64,000 bases of DNA from Leuctra nigra (GCA_934045905.1 OW203768.1:13172316-13236315); one strand, 5' to 3'. Shown: positions 9,497 through 20,899, counted from the stretch's first letter. Program-made: numbers and translations. The notes: a model not told the origin generated them from the letters alone.

Positions 9497-10963
9497 TTAT
9501 ACCAGTGATAAAATAAATATTAAATACTGTTTCAACACATGAGCATCATATCTAAATTCTGTGTCTTGATGTCTGCCTTCAAGACTTGACAATAGAGTTT
9601 CGCTCCTTAACCCCTCAATCTCGAGATATGTCAGATTGGAGCACGACTCGTAGATTTGTCTCACAAACCCAGTTGAAAAGTGCGCGTTCGGGAATTCGAG
9701 ATGAAGATGTCGCAGCTGCTTCATGAGATGACTGTGGTGGATGAACAGTTCAACCAACGCAGCTTCAGCTGATCCTGGCAAGTCTTCTTCTGATTCCTTG
9801 AACCCACTCAAACATAACTTCGTCAGTTGAGCTGCGTCTGCCAGACAAAGTCGCGCCATATCAACAACTCTGGATGCGCTCGTCCGGAATTCAAGTTTCT
9901 CAAGATTTGGGAAAGATATTCTGTTGGTTGGCATTTGGTTTCCCACTTGTTCGCTGAGTTGCCAATCAAATATAAATTCAAGTCTTGTTAAATTTGTACA
10001 CGTTTCGCTGATAGCTTGCAGTATTTCTACCGGGCTGCTCTTTGGTACGTCGATTGAAAGGTCTTTGATGTAGCTTCCTTTACATGCTAGATAATTGATC
10101 AACCAGCGCTTGTTGTGATACTGATCGCAGACTAAAGTCAGTCTCGATAATCTTACAGGACTTGCAGAAAGTATCCGAAAATAATCTTGTTCTCCCATGC
10201 GAGGTATAGTACATTCGAGATCTTGTAGATGAGGGCAATGTTCGATGATTAATTGCAGCATTTGCGGTGAAACATCATATTTTAGATCCAGAGTTCTCAG
10301 TTGCAGGATTTGATTTGTGTCAAGATGATATGCCAGAGCCTCTGGGACGGAATATCTACATCCACAAAGCTCTCGCAGTTTATGACATGTTTCGAACACC
10401 GATTTGTAAGTCTCGGGATTTGAACCCCAGGCCCTCATGATCTGTAACTCCGGACAACATCGACATAACGCAAGAATGATATCGTCAGTGTCAAAACTGT
10501 TGAGCTCGACTTTGACGAGCTTTGACAGGCTGGGTATTTGTTGCAACCAGAAACGAATGCTGCTGTCTCTTTGCAATCTACAAATCCCATTGTTAAACGA
10601 AGCCTCAGAACCAGCTTTCAAATCGTCAAATCGTTCTTCATCCGGGTAGGGTGTTATAGCTAACTTCTTCAAGTTTACATTCTCATAAATAAACATTCCA
10701 TACAGAATTCTCTCATCAGACATCTCATTTCGTTCTTCGAGGACTTCGTGGAATAAATCTTCCCAGATTGACGCAGGAATGTTTTCACGAAGAAAGTCTT
10801 GTACTTTCTGGACAGTTGCTTTACACCCGTCGAATTCATAGTGTAAGTTTAACCAGCAAGGATAAAGATCCTCGATGTTCTTGCATGTAGACAGGACTAA
10901 CTGGCTTGTTGCGCTTAGAGCAAACGAAAAGAGAGTTTTTACTGGCTTAAGATGAAGAGGCAT
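9497..10963 (-). CDS. LRR-like protein, intact paralog (gene 1)
   Basis: A single uninterrupted 488-residue frame, far longer than chance in this AT-rich region. Residues 1-70 include the conserved start MPLHLKPVKTLFSFALSATS and a helical stretch ending ENIPASIWEDLFHEVLEE. From about residue 135 onward the sequence falls into leucine-rich units of the CPxLxxL type, for example CCPELQIM, CPHLQDLECTI, CTNLTRLEF and CSNLTYLEIEG, the style of F-box/LRR (FBXL) and ZYG11-like substrate receptors. I see no clear F-box, so a ubiquitin-ligase adaptor role is inference. There are no introns. A close paralog lies at 52989-54431 on the other strand. The start is supported because the paralog begins at the same codon and shares the preceding 25 bp. 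Confidence 0.8.
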   Translation of the reverse strand: MPLHLKPVKTLFSFALSATSQLVLSTCKNIEDLYPCWLNLHYEFDGCKATVQKVQDFLRENIPASIWEDLFHEVLEERNEMSDERILYGMFIYENVNLKKLAITPYPDEERFDDLKAGSEASFNNGICRLQRDSSIRFWLQQIPSLSKLVKVELNSFDTDDIILALCRCCPELQIMRAWGSNPETYKSVFETCHKLRELCGCRYSVPEALAYHLDTNQILQLRTLDLKYDVSPQMLQLIIEHCPHLQDLECTIPRMGEQDYFRILSASPVRLSRLTLVCDQYHNKRWLINYLACKGSYIKDLSIDVPKSSPVEILQAISETCTNLTRLEFIFDWQLSEQVGNQMPTNRISFPNLEKLEFRTSASRVVDMARLCLADAAQLTKLCLSGFKESEEDLPGSAEAALVELFIHHSHLMKQLRHLHLEFPNAHFSTGFVRQIYESCSNLTYLEIEGLRSETLLSSLEGRHQDTEFRYDAHVLKQYLIFILSLV

Positions 10964-10988
10964 TAGAGAGAAGTCACTTCACTTCGAA
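10964..10988 (-). promoter_or_regulatory. conserved 25-bp leader upstream of LRR gene 1
   Basis: Reading toward the gene, TTCGAAGTGAAGTGACTTCT followed by CTCTA ends directly before the ATG. The same sequence precedes the paralog at 52962-52986. It contains the near-palindrome GAAGTGAAGTGACTTC. It may be 5' UTR or promoter sequence retained after the duplication; the role is unknown. Confidence 0.5.
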
Positions 10989-11091
10989 TTATGAAATTGA
11001 GAAACCAATGTGATCTAAAACAATACACTTGTAAAATAAATAAAAATGAATCCAAGTTTAAAAGTTTTAAGCCTTCTTCAGTCACATTTAT

Positions 11092-12564
11092 GGGCCATTA
11101 TCCCACTATATTAGTTTTGAACATTTTTTTTTCGTAATTTTTTTTTTACTTGTTTCATGTTGCATTAATTTTTTAAATATTACTTACATAGTTGGGTAAC
11201 CAACTGGAAAGTAGCTTCGATCGATTCTCGGGTGTTACGAAATTATTTGCGATTTTGCATGATGAAACGTACCTACATTTTAGTAACCTCCGTCCCACAC
11301 ATATTTAATCCTACAATATAAAATATGTTTCTCAGATAACTTGTTTATAGTATTTATTCGTAAGCTTTTGATATAAATTATTATAAAAAAAATTTACGTG
11401 ACTTAGAAATGCCAATAACTTAAAAATTGTGCCGAAAGTACTTACTTTTTTGAAGGAATTTAACAAAATTTAACATTACATTTAGTTTTGCACATGAAAA
11501 TCATAATGCAAAAAACACAAACTAAAATAAAATGAGTCGACTATTATATATATTTTCAGGAAAAAAATATAAACAGATGCTAACAGCAGAATTTAATATT
11601 TTTTGGCAGATTTAAGGGAGGGAAAGTGGATATTTCGGAGAATCGGTAGTTACTTAAATCCAAGAAAAACATATTTACAGCACTCATTGCAAGAGTTTTT
11701 CTATTCTAACATACTTTTATACATATAATGGTAACTTGTAACGCATCAGATCATACAAAAATGAAAATTTCAAAATTTTCGTTATTCCCGACCCCATTGA
11801 AATCGCTGTTTTGGGACAGGAGTTACGCGGGACAGGAGTTACTTTTAAGAAGGAAAATGACGACAGTAATTTAAGGGTAGGTGCCAGAAACTCGAAACTC
11901 TGGAAATATTCCAGGGCAACATAGTACAAATTAATAAAAATGAATGCTAGTATATAGCTTGACACGTTTTAATTATACAGGGGTGGACAGGAGTTACGAG
12001 AGAAAGGGTACTCTCACCTTTTTTGATAGAAAATGACTTCTCATTTTCTGTCATTTAATCAGAGCGCCATAAAGTAAGCAGAAAATTCATGAAGACAGGT
12101 TGACGAACCAATAAAATAAAATCTGGGTCTGTACTACCAACTCTACAATATAATAAACCGGAGTTTTCAAACGGGACGGAGGTTACAACCAAAGTGATGG
12201 ACAGCTACTAAAAAATTTACTACAATTAATTGTGTGGACTAAATGATGTTTCATCTGTGTAAATGTAAACTTTGCGTGGTCATTTCACTAAAAAAAAATC
12301 ACCCTACTATATTCATTGCCTCAAAATTAAATGCCGTGCGCTCAAACATTGACTTTTCAAAGACGGACACGGGACGGAGGTTACTTTTCACCTATAAAAG
12401 TAGCAAATTTGAAAATATTATTGTACAAATACACAAAAATAGTGATTGCAACATGTAGAGGGGTACGTAATACAAATTAAAAAAAATATTTCCCCTCATT
12501 TTCTTTCAATTGCTTTTAGCAATTCAACTCGGACAGCGAAACTAATATAGTGGGATAATGGCCC
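11092..12564. mobile_element. 1.47-kb TIR DNA transposon, non-autonomous
   Basis: Perfect 26-bp terminal inverted repeats begin GGGCCATTATCCCACTATAT at 11092-11117 and return inverted at 12539-12564. Both sides are flanked by TTAT, a possible 4-bp target duplication. Inside are at least six copies of a word GGGACAGGAGTTAC or GGGACGGAGGTTAC, on the plus strand at 11813, 11829, 11985 (shorter), 12173 and 12371 and on the minus strand at 11283-11296. Repeated subterminal words are typical of transposase-binding sites. No transposase frame is present. Superfamily not determined. Confidence 0.8.
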
Positions 12565-13215
12565 TTATAAAAACAATTAACGTTAAATATTAAAAGATTA
12601 GCTTCAGCTTCCTAAAATGTACAAAGTATGCAAGGTTAATTATTTCATAAAATTTCAACAAATTTTTCAACAAATGGCTCTACCTGTTGCAATAATTTTA
12701 TCTACTCATGAGTTATTACATTTCTTGATGATCTGTTCTTTAATCAATTCAATTCAATTCAATTCTTTATTTTGTCCACTAAATACCAGTACAGTATGAG
12801 TAATACATATACATAAATATAAAAACACGTCATTCTGTGGTCATAGGACTCGTCAATTTCAACAAATACATATTCACAGTTAAAAGTTAAAACACATACT
12901 ATAAAAATCATCAACCCTATACAGGGCCTCGTTCACTAGCCTATCTTTAAGTAATTTTCTAAATAATGTAATAACTATTAATCGAAGTTATTGCACTTGG
13001 AAGGTAATTAAACATTTTTGAACCATTATAATACACACTTTTCTCGAATATCTTTAGATTGTGTTGAGCTACCGCCAATTGATGAGCATTCCTAGTGAAG
13101 TGACTGTGTTTGTCGTTATTTAATAATAAGTTGTGTTTACATTTGAAAATTAAAGAAAGAGTTTCTAATATAAAAGCACCTGGCAAAGTAAATATCATTT
13201 CCTTTATAAATAAAG

Positions 13216-15937
13216 AAGATGAACATAAACATCGCCATTATAACAGAAACAAAGAAGAAGTTGAAGGGTACGGTGGATTTGACTAACAATTACACTATGA
13301 TATACAGTGGAGTTGAGCAGAACCGAAGAGCATGCTGCGGCGTGGCAATATTGGTTGACGAGAAGTGGAGGAACAAAATCAAGAGTTATGCGTATGTTAA
13401 TGAAAGAATTGTCACTGTACGGCTTAAGGTGGAGAGAGGGTATCTAACTGTAGTCGGCGTTTACGCACCGGAAGAGGGAAAGAGGGAGGAGAGTGAAGCG
13501 TTTTATGAAACACTCCAGAAGGTAATCAACAAACATAATACAACAGACCACCTGATTCTTGCGGGCGACCTCAATGCGCGGGTGGGTAATGTTCCCATTC
13601 CTAAAACTGTAGGAACATTTGGCGAAGCACATCTTAATGACAATGGACGTATACTTCGAGATTTTGCAAGTTTCAACAGTTTGAAGATCACCAACACATT
13701 CTTCAGGAAAAAGGACATACATACTTACACATGGAGTGCAAGAGGCCTTCGGTCGTTAATAGATTATGTCATTGTCAATAAGAAATTGGTATCGCAGATC
13801 AAAGACACTCGAGTTTTCCGAGGATGCGATATATTCTCAGATCACTATCTGGTAGTGTCTACAATACATATACTTGCCAGATGGAGGAAATGTAATCGCA
13901 GAAGAGAAGCAGAGAAGGAAATTCTGAAGGTGTATCTCTTGGAGGATGACTGTGTGAGGAAGTTGTATCAAGATAGACTTACAAACTATCTCAACACAAT
14001 GCCAACTAGTGATAATATTGACATTGAATGGGAAAATATAAAGAACGCTATTAACCTTTCAGCCTTCGAAGCTCTTGGCACAAAAAAGAAATCCCGGAGG
14101 CGTAAAGGACTCAAGATATGGAACAGTGAAATTGAGTGTGCAATTAAAGAAAAGAATAAAGCCTACTTAAAATTTCTTCAGGATAACACCGCCTCTACGA
14201 GAGAAGACTATAACTCTAAAAGAAATATTGCTAAAGCTGTAGTGCGACGTGCCCATGAGTTGAGCTGGGAACGAACTGTGAGTAACTTAGAGCACGATCT
14301 TCATGGCCGACAACTGTCTGTATATAAAACTTTCAAACTTCTGAACTCGATTGAAAAAGATACCGCCAGGCTAAATGTCATCGATGAAACCCAGTGGCTC
14401 AATTATTACAAGGAACTTTGGTCAGACCCTCTGGAAGATACGCACTTTTCAATGGAAGCGGACACTTCGTATGTAGACCAGTTGGCATTGCAAGAACTTC
14501 AAGAAGCCCTAACACATGCGAAAAACCGTAAAGCAAGCGGAAATGACGGCATAAGTGTTGAACTAATAAAGTACGGAGGAATTTTTCTTAAGCTCAGGTT
14601 TTTACATCTAATGAACATGTGTTGGAATCAACTGAAAATTCCAGAAACCTGGCTAACGGCTTCGGTCATTCCGTTGTTCAAGAAGGGTGATAGAAGCAAG
14701 TGTGACAACTACAGAGGTATCAGTGTACTAAACTCCGGATACAAAATCTACACAAGAGTAATTAACAACAGAATACGAACAATATCAGAACATTTATTAT
14801 CCGAAGAACAGAATGGTTTTCGAAGAGCGCGATCATGTACAGACAATATTTTTACAATCAGACAGATAATTGAAAAGCGAAGAGAATTCAACTTGGAAAC
14901 CCATCTTGCATTCATCGACTTTGAGAAGGCTTTTGATAGAGTAAATAGACCTAAGTTGATGGAAGTTCTGAGGCGTCGAGGGTTTCCGGAACATCTGGTC
15001 AAAGTAACTGAAAGTCTATATACCAACACAAAAATAGAAATAAGGACGGATGACAGGGTTTCAAAGACAACTACAGTAAATAGAGGAGTACGGCAAGGTT
15101 GCAGTCTTTCACCTAGTCTTTTTAACATTTATATCGACGACATTCTTAGAGAATGGAAACTAATCAATAATGGAGGCATTAGGTTAGGACAAGAGCACAC
15201 AATTAATTCATTGTTGTTCGCTGATGATCTTATAATAATGGAGCAAGATGAGGATGGACTGCAAAGAGCTATATTTACATTGGTACAGCTTGGCCGCCGT
15301 TATAATTTGAAATTATCCACAGGGAAAACGAAAATCATGGCATTCAAGGGAAAATTCCCGGTAAGATCGAAAATTGTAATTGACAATCAGTCTATTGAGC
15401 AAGTCTCTCACTTCAAATATTTGGGCTGTGACATAACATATGCTTTTGAGGAGGACATTACTCAGAAGCTGCACAAGTTTCAGTCTATATGTGGGACTAT
15501 TCGACGAAATTTAAAAAACAAGACAAGGAAGGATACCCAAATCAGATTGTATAAGGTAATGGCGGTGCCAGCATTACTTTACGGAAGTGAATCGTGGGTC
15601 GACAAGACTCGGGATAAGAGTCGCATCCAAGCTGCCGAGATGAAATTCTTAAGGTCGGTGAAGGGATGCACGAGGTTGGATTGTGTAAGGAATGAAGAAA
15701 TAAGGCAAGAGCTTCATGTTGAGAGTGTTAATGACACGATGGTGAAGTAAAGAAACAAATGGATTGAACATCTATCCAGAATGCCTCCAGATAGGATCCC
15801 CCGGAGTGCCTACCATTACCGACCTCATGGAAGAAGAGATGTTGGCCGTCCACGGAAGAGGTGGAAGAACCCTTAGATGCCGGAACAGGCTAGAAGCCTA
15901 CTCCTTGATGGGAAGAAGAAGAAGAAGAAGAATAAAG
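13216..15937 (+). mobile_element. RTE-type LINE, slightly 5'-truncated, with 7-bp TSD
   Basis: The element runs from 13216 to the GAA-repeat tail ending at 15930; AATAAAG at 13209-13215 and 15931-15937 is the likely target duplication. The short trinucleotide tail instead of poly(A), and the single APE-endonuclease plus RT protein, are hallmarks of RTE-clade LINEs. It landed within the older minus-strand LINE described above. The protein begins only a few residues before the endonuclease ETK motif, so only a short N-terminal stretch is lost. Confidence 0.85.
13219..15876 (+). CDS. RTE ORF2: APE-like endonuclease + reverse transcriptase, one nonsense codon
   Basis: The frame is open for 843 codons to TAA at 15748-15750; the same frame continues for 41 sense codons (RNKWIEHLSRMPPDRIPRSA and on, including GRPRKRWKN) to TAG at 15874, so the first stop is probably an acquired nonsense change. 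Endonuclease landmarks: ITETK near residue 8-12, AGDLNARVG at about 115-123, SDHY at about 207-210. Reverse transcriptase landmarks: FKKGDRSKCDNYRGIS, LAFIDFEKAFDRV, GVRQGCSLSPSLFN and the catalytic FADD at 667-670 in place of YADD, which is usual for RTE. The protein would nick target DNA and copy the element's RNA at the nick. Catalytic residues look intact, so the copy is young, but truncation and the stop argue against autonomy. Confidence 0.85.
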
Positions 15938-16090
15938 GCTTACAATGAAAACGTTTCCTTTTTCTTGTTATAATTCTTAAGGCATATTTTTGGAGAATAA
16001 AAATTCTATTAATTACTACATTTGAATGGCCCCAGACTGTGATTCCATATGTTGCTATGGAATGAAAATAAGCGAAGTACGAAGTAGGTA

Positions 16091-16580
16091 ATCGAGGGGA
16101 AATGCACAACGTAGCTGTCAGGAAGAGACACCATCTCAACACCGTGGCGCACAGGACAACAAAGTTCAAATCATCCTTCACCTTCACGGCTGCGCACCTG
16201 TACAATCGGCTCCCAGACAATCTCAAGTCCCTCAGTATCGAGGTCTTCAAACAGGCAGTCAAGTCCAAATATGCTGCACAGACTCTTTGAGCTGCATTAG
16301 TTTAGGAAATTATGGTTAAATAATTAAATAATTACTTACTGTTGTTAGTCTTCATTGTTATTCCTCATGGATGAATGAATGAATTATTTAATTATTTATT
16401 AACACATGTTTATTTTATTAACATTTTATTATCATTTATATTAATGTTCAGAAGTTTAGATTATGTTATTATAGATAGCTCCTAGGTTGTATGGAAGACC
16501 ATTGTATATTATGTTAATTAATATAAAACAATGAATGCCGCCATTTTTGTTAATGTACCTAATTGACAAAATAAAGATAC
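16091..16580 (+). mobile_element. LINE 3'-end fragment (plus strand)
   Basis: The plus-strand frame at 16102-16290 reads AHLYNRLPDNLKSLSIEVFK, the standard C-terminal end of Jockey/CR1-type ORF2 proteins, followed by about 290 bp of 3' UTR ending near AATTGACAAAATAAAGATAC. It abuts the truncated 5' edge of the minus-strand LINE. Only the last ~60 codons remain. Confidence 0.7.
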
Positions 16581-16821
16581 TTGAAATCTCTAAACTGCAT
16601 TGACTAATAATGCCGAGATTATCAGCTGCTGCCTTAAATGTTATTTTTGTTTCATATTCTTCTTTAAAGATCTTCTTCGTTCCACTCTATTCGATTTCTT
16701 AATTTAGTTCAGTTGTGTGTTCTGCAATCAATGATTTAGGTAATCTCATGTTCCATGGCATTGGCATTACCATGGAACTAAGGCACTTCATGGCATTAAG
16801 TGCATCGATTAATACACTGTA
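16581..16821. other. AT-rich spacer
   Basis: No feature other than a short ATTCCATGGCATT duplication near 16750-16795. Confidence 0.4.
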
Positions 16822-16831
16822 CTACACTGTT

Positions 16832-17116
16832 ACGGAACAGGTTGGGTGAGTGGTTAACGCTCTGAGCTTGTATTCCGGAGGCCCGGGTTCGATACCCGCG
16901 GCCGTCCTTCCTGACTGGGGTTTTTTCGTGGTTTTCCCTCAGTCGACAGGCAAATGCTGGGAAGGTACCCTAATATTAGGCCCGACCGCCTCCTTCCCAC
17001 CTTCCATCCTTACCTACTCTTCACCATCATCTCCTAATCATCATCATAATCATTCATCCGTCGCCATTAGCCTCGCTGCAGAACAGTGCGACGTTAAGCC
17101 CCAGACAACAACAACT
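16832..17116 (+). mobile_element. tRNA-derived SINE, complete, with 10-bp TSD
   Basis: CTACACTGTT at 16822-16831 and 17117-17126 is a perfect target duplication. The head has Pol III promoter boxes: an A-box-like GGTGAGTGGTTAACGC and a B box GGGTTCGATACCC. The body holds ACTGGGGTTTTTTCGTGG and GGCAAATGCTGGGAAGGTACC, a conserved core found in many insect SINEs, and the tail is CCAGACAACAACAACT. About 285 bp. A second, interrupted copy is at 26190-26899. Confidence 0.9.
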
Positions 17117-17132
17117 CTACACTGTTGATGTT

Positions 17133-17251
17133 GTATAGTCAAGGAAACTAGATGGTTCATACTCTATCTCTCTCTGCTCCATATAAAAACATGTTTATGT
17201 CATGGGTTAGAGAGAGGCAGAGTATGAACCATCTAGTTTCCCTGACTGTAC
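17133..17251. mobile_element. small fold-back MITE, ~119 bp
   Basis: Arms of about 42 bp: GTATAGTCAAGGAAACTAGA at the left returns inverted as TCTAGTTTCCCTGACTGTAC at the right, with the CATACTCT / AGAGTATG parts also pairing. The loop is about 35 bases. It lies just after the SINE target duplication. Confidence 0.8.
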
Positions 17252-17635
17252 ACTACTGTGATGACTGATTGATGGATCTTCGACAGAAATGGTCCGCTCT
17301 ATTACCGACGCAATTGCCAAGGGGTAGTTATGTGGGATGGGGTGGGGAGGCCATGTTGATAACTGGTATTAATGCAATAAACTAATCAATAACTACTTCC
17401 CATCCCACAGATATTATTTCTTCCGAGCAGTGATCATACTATAGTGATCATATTTACTCGAGAGTCTGTTTACTATTTACAAATAGCAGGTTGTTATCAC
17501 ATTCACGGAACAATAATATATCAATTTCTAGAATAAAACGCGATCGCTCTGTAATTGTCTTCGTCTGAGGAATTACTCAATGCATCATACAGGAAATTTA
17601 ATATTGATTTTTCAAACAATGCGTAGTGAATTTAG
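17252..17635. other. spacer with a weak hairpin
   Basis: Near 17325-17405, TAGTTATGTGGGATGGGG can pair imperfectly with the later CCCATCCCACA. Nothing else is evident. Confidence 0.4.
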
Positions 17636-17791
17636 GCCCGGAATAACCAATTAGTTAATCTGAGCCGGATTAACTAAATATTGGACTGAATTGGCGGCAC
17701 ATCCAATCAGATACCTCAAAATGAGTGAAACAATTGAATTTAATCCAAAAGTTAGCTTATCCAGCACAATTTAAATTTGGTTATTCCGGGC
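17636..17791. mobile_element. MITE family A, copy 1 (~156 bp)
   Basis: The ends GCCCGGAATAACCAATTAG and AATTTGGTTATTCCGGGC are inverted repeats. The interior has TGGCGGCACATCCAATCAGA and TTGAATTTAATCCAAAAGTT. The same element, reversed, is at 35434-35580. No target duplication can be fixed with certainty. Confidence 0.75.
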
Positions 17792-18650
17792 ATTAAAAGA
17801 CCTAATTCAAATTTAATTTCAAAACCATAAAAAATTATAACAGGTATCTATTAAATCTGCATACCTCTGCAATAAAAAAATGATTTATTTCATGGGTAAC
17901 AATGCATTTGCTATATTCTTTTATACGAATCGAATGCGTTAAACTTATTCGAGTATGTGAGTAATTAGAGTAATTGTAAAATGATGATAAAGTAGAGAAA
18001 TGAGTTGCGTCGTTTAGAAAAAACTTTTTTTGGTGACTCCACTTTGGCAAAGAAATTTTGGGCCAATGACATGTTTCGCAAATTTATACCTTTTGGAAAT
18101 TGGACCGATATTTAAGGGATTTTTATTAACAGAGATAGGTAGCTGAGTTAGCTTATAAAATTTTAAAATGGAGTAGTTTTTTGATATTGTAAAACATTTA
18201 AGACCCATTTAGATTTTGAAATTACCATCTCAACTATAATTTTCTGAATCATAAAAAAAACATTATATCATTGTTTCCCACCGCAAACCAATGCTACTAC
18301 TTTTGTGTTCGATTGATATAAAGTAGGTAATCGTCTATTTGTAATGCGGTCTGAGAAAATTAACCTTATAGTGTAAATTGAGATTTTCGTTTAATAAGAA
18401 TTCATTTTATTGAGAATATTTTCCTGGTGATTAAAAAACGTTAACATCTCAAAAATTGCCAAAGATACAATGTTTTACCTAAAAACACAATATCATGTCT
18501 CTCCAGAGCTAAGTGCTCTCTCATTTGCTTACAACTGTCACGTGACCTGAATTGCCTCTGCTATTTGGTTATAATCGAAAAAGCTGATCGGTAATTTTCA
18601 AAAGAGTTGTAGATTTGCCTCCCACCACTTTCGTATTTTTGTGTTAGCTT
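17792..18650. other. AT-rich intergenic DNA, nothing recognised
   Basis: Only short chance reading frames are seen, without splice sites or family motifs. Confidence 0.5.
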
Positions 18651-19539
18651 CATTGAGCGAGCGAAGCGAGCGTCTCCTTTTGGCTCTTTTGGCACGGACC
18701 TCTGTTTTTTTTGTGTTTTTTTTCTGTTACTGACGATATACAAGTCACAGTTTTTCTTCGATCAAGCTGAAATTTTGCACACATGTACTGACCATTTTCG
18801 GGCGTTGCAGACCCTATTTTTTTTTAAATCCCCTGATTGGTTCAAATTTATAAAAAAATCTTTCGATTGGTTGGTCATATCAATTTGAAATTTAGCATAG
18901 TCATTTCAACCAACATTTTACCCAATCATAAAAAGTTTCAGCCAAATCCTCCCATTGGTTACAATTTAAAACTATCTTTCCTGTGTTTTTAGAAATTTAA
19001 ACTATAACCGATTGAACGATCAACTTATAACTTCGCATGATGGTTGGGACCAACATTATCTGCATTTTTGACAATTTTCAGACTATTCTGTGTTTAAATC
19101 CAAAAGTTATTGACATTTTACGGACATTTTGCGTGTTGGCTGTCAAATTCACGGCGACTTCGACTCTTCAGTTCAAGGCAAGGTAGTTAGAGCAGAAACT
19201 TTCAAACCCATATGAAACTGATTATGACCGTTCAACAGTCGATCTGATATTGTGTAGACTTTGAGTGGTCCCAGGTATATTTTTGAAGGAGATCCTTGGA
19301 TTTTTGAAAATTAACACGGAACGGTTAAATCATATAGTTTCAATCGATCAACTAAAAACTTTGCATGGTTATTTGGACCAATATTTTAGGAATGTTTTGA
19401 GATTTGTATACAAGTCTGAGACGAAATTCTAGAATGATTGGTTTTTAATGACATTTTCGATAGAAATAATTTCGGTTTGAGGTGTTGCGCGTATCCGTGC
19501 TCGCTCATCAACGCGTTACACATACCGTTTTCCTAGTTT
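18651..19539 (-). mobile_element. R1 interspersed family, copy 1
   Basis: Read on the minus strand, the copy starts ACTAGGAAAACG and then GATGAGCGAGCACGGATACG, and ends with an A-rich tract, CAGAGGTCCGTGCCAAAAGA and GACGCTCGCTTCGCTCGCTC. About 0.89 kb, non-coding. Inside, a word like CAAAGTTTTAAGTTGATCG or AAATTTCAAATTGATCG recurs roughly every 100-170 bp. The head GAGCGAGC and the tail GCTCGCTC are inverted, but no clean TIR or target duplication is seen, so the class is unknown. Confidence 0.75.
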
Positions 19540-20899
19540 AGCAAATTTACCTATGCCCTGCCTTATTTTCAAATTTTTCTCGGCATATATTTGAGCATCA
19601 ATGTCCCTAAAAATTGCAACTTTTTATGCATTTTATGATTTTTCAATACTGATGTGTTGAAAGCACAGATTTGCCTATATGTCCCAGCCCCTGTACCCTA
19701 AGAAAACATTGTTTAGCTTTTTTTGAATTAATGTTATGACTGGTCATTAAAACACTATAGAAATTCATCTCTCTTTTTACATGACAATATAAATATTAAA
19801 TAATAAATTTCTGCTAGAAATTATGAGTTTCAAGTGTGTCCAACAAAAGCTGTCTTTGTGTAACCTGTATTTACTTATAGGGACATTGATTTTTATTCAT
19901 TTTGTGTTGATAGTGGAGTTTTTTTGCCATCATGTTGCCTCAATTACACTATTTCCAATTTTTTTCACGGAGCTTCTCCACTTTCAACAAGGTGTTTTGA
20001 AGAAATTCTGTGCTCGAGAGTGTTTAATCGCCGTCCACTTTGTAACGGATGAAAGTAATTGCAATCCTGCAATATTTCATTTCATTATTTCAGAATATTG
20101 CACATTTTCATGTTTGCAATTTAATATTCAAAATTAAATTCTTAGTTTCTACTATTTTGCTTGGAATTTTGCAAGTTCCTTTTGTCCATTTTGTAACAAG
20201 TCAACTTTGTAACGATCTACTTTTAAAAAGTGGACTGATTTGGATAAATAATAAAGCAAATGCATCAAAAGAAGCCGATGACATATGCAGAATGCAGGTT
20301 TTGCAGTTCAGTCAAGTCTTTTAGTGTTTGCACAAGTATAATAATCTGTTAACTTTGGGACAGTCCTATTAGTAACACAAATGTCCATTTAGTAACACGT
20401 CATGTCCTCTTTGTAACGCAAATGAAAACTGTGCATTTTTTTAGGTAATAAAATGAATATCGGAAAATAAACATAGTATAGAATTGATTAAATCAAGGTC
20501 ATAGTAATTAGTTAATACATTTTTATAAGTTCGCTGCTGAATGTTGTTTCATATATGCAGTACTCCAAACTAACTTACTATACCGAGACATTGAATTTAA
20601 ATAAATATTTTTTTATTTTAAAAAAAGGATCAAAACTACAACATTTTTGAAAACGATCCGGATGAATTGAGAGTGTCTGTACTTGAATATAATATGGAAA
20701 ACCAGTGTTTTTTAGATGAATCTACAGCGTTTAAACTATTTGTCTATATTCAAATTGTTTTTACTAGTTCAAACTTCTGCTTCTTTTTCTACGAATAAGT
20801 AACAAAGCTTACAGTAAAAATAGAATAAAATTAAAAATAATTGTTATTTATTTTGTTTTCCGATTGTAAGTTACGATGTAAGTTTACGATGGCAATCCT
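19540..20899. other. unassigned spacer with repeated GTCC-N-TTTGTAAC words
   Basis: GTCCACTTTGTAAC near 20033 recurs with small changes near 20184, 20200, 20363, 20383 and 20404. The clustering suggests a decayed transposon with binding-site-like repeats, compare the GGGACAGGAGTTAC words of the element at 11092-12564. I could not find matching ends. A 104-codon frame at 19823-20137 has no recognisable features. Confidence 0.35.

Larger units (their letters stand above)
12746..16090 (-). mobile_element. older LINE (Jockey/CR1-like), 3' end, split by an RTE insertion
   Basis: On the minus strand, 16075-15938 encodes a reverse-transcriptase C-terminal piece (YFHSIATYGITVWG, FILQKYALRII) and 13215-12959 encodes its continuation (KEMIFTLPGAFILETL, YYNGSKMFNYLPSAI). 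Removing 13216-15937 restores one reading frame across the junction. The 3' end has a short GAATT/AATTG tandem tail at about 12746-12763. The element is 5'-truncated near 16090, where a different LINE fragment begins. The conserved LYNxLP-like motif is the usual signature just before the end of such ORF2 proteins. It is a dead copy. Confidence 0.8.

Noticed and set aside
14748..15128. 126-codon minus-strand frame
   Set aside because: Antisense shadow of the RTE reverse transcriptase.
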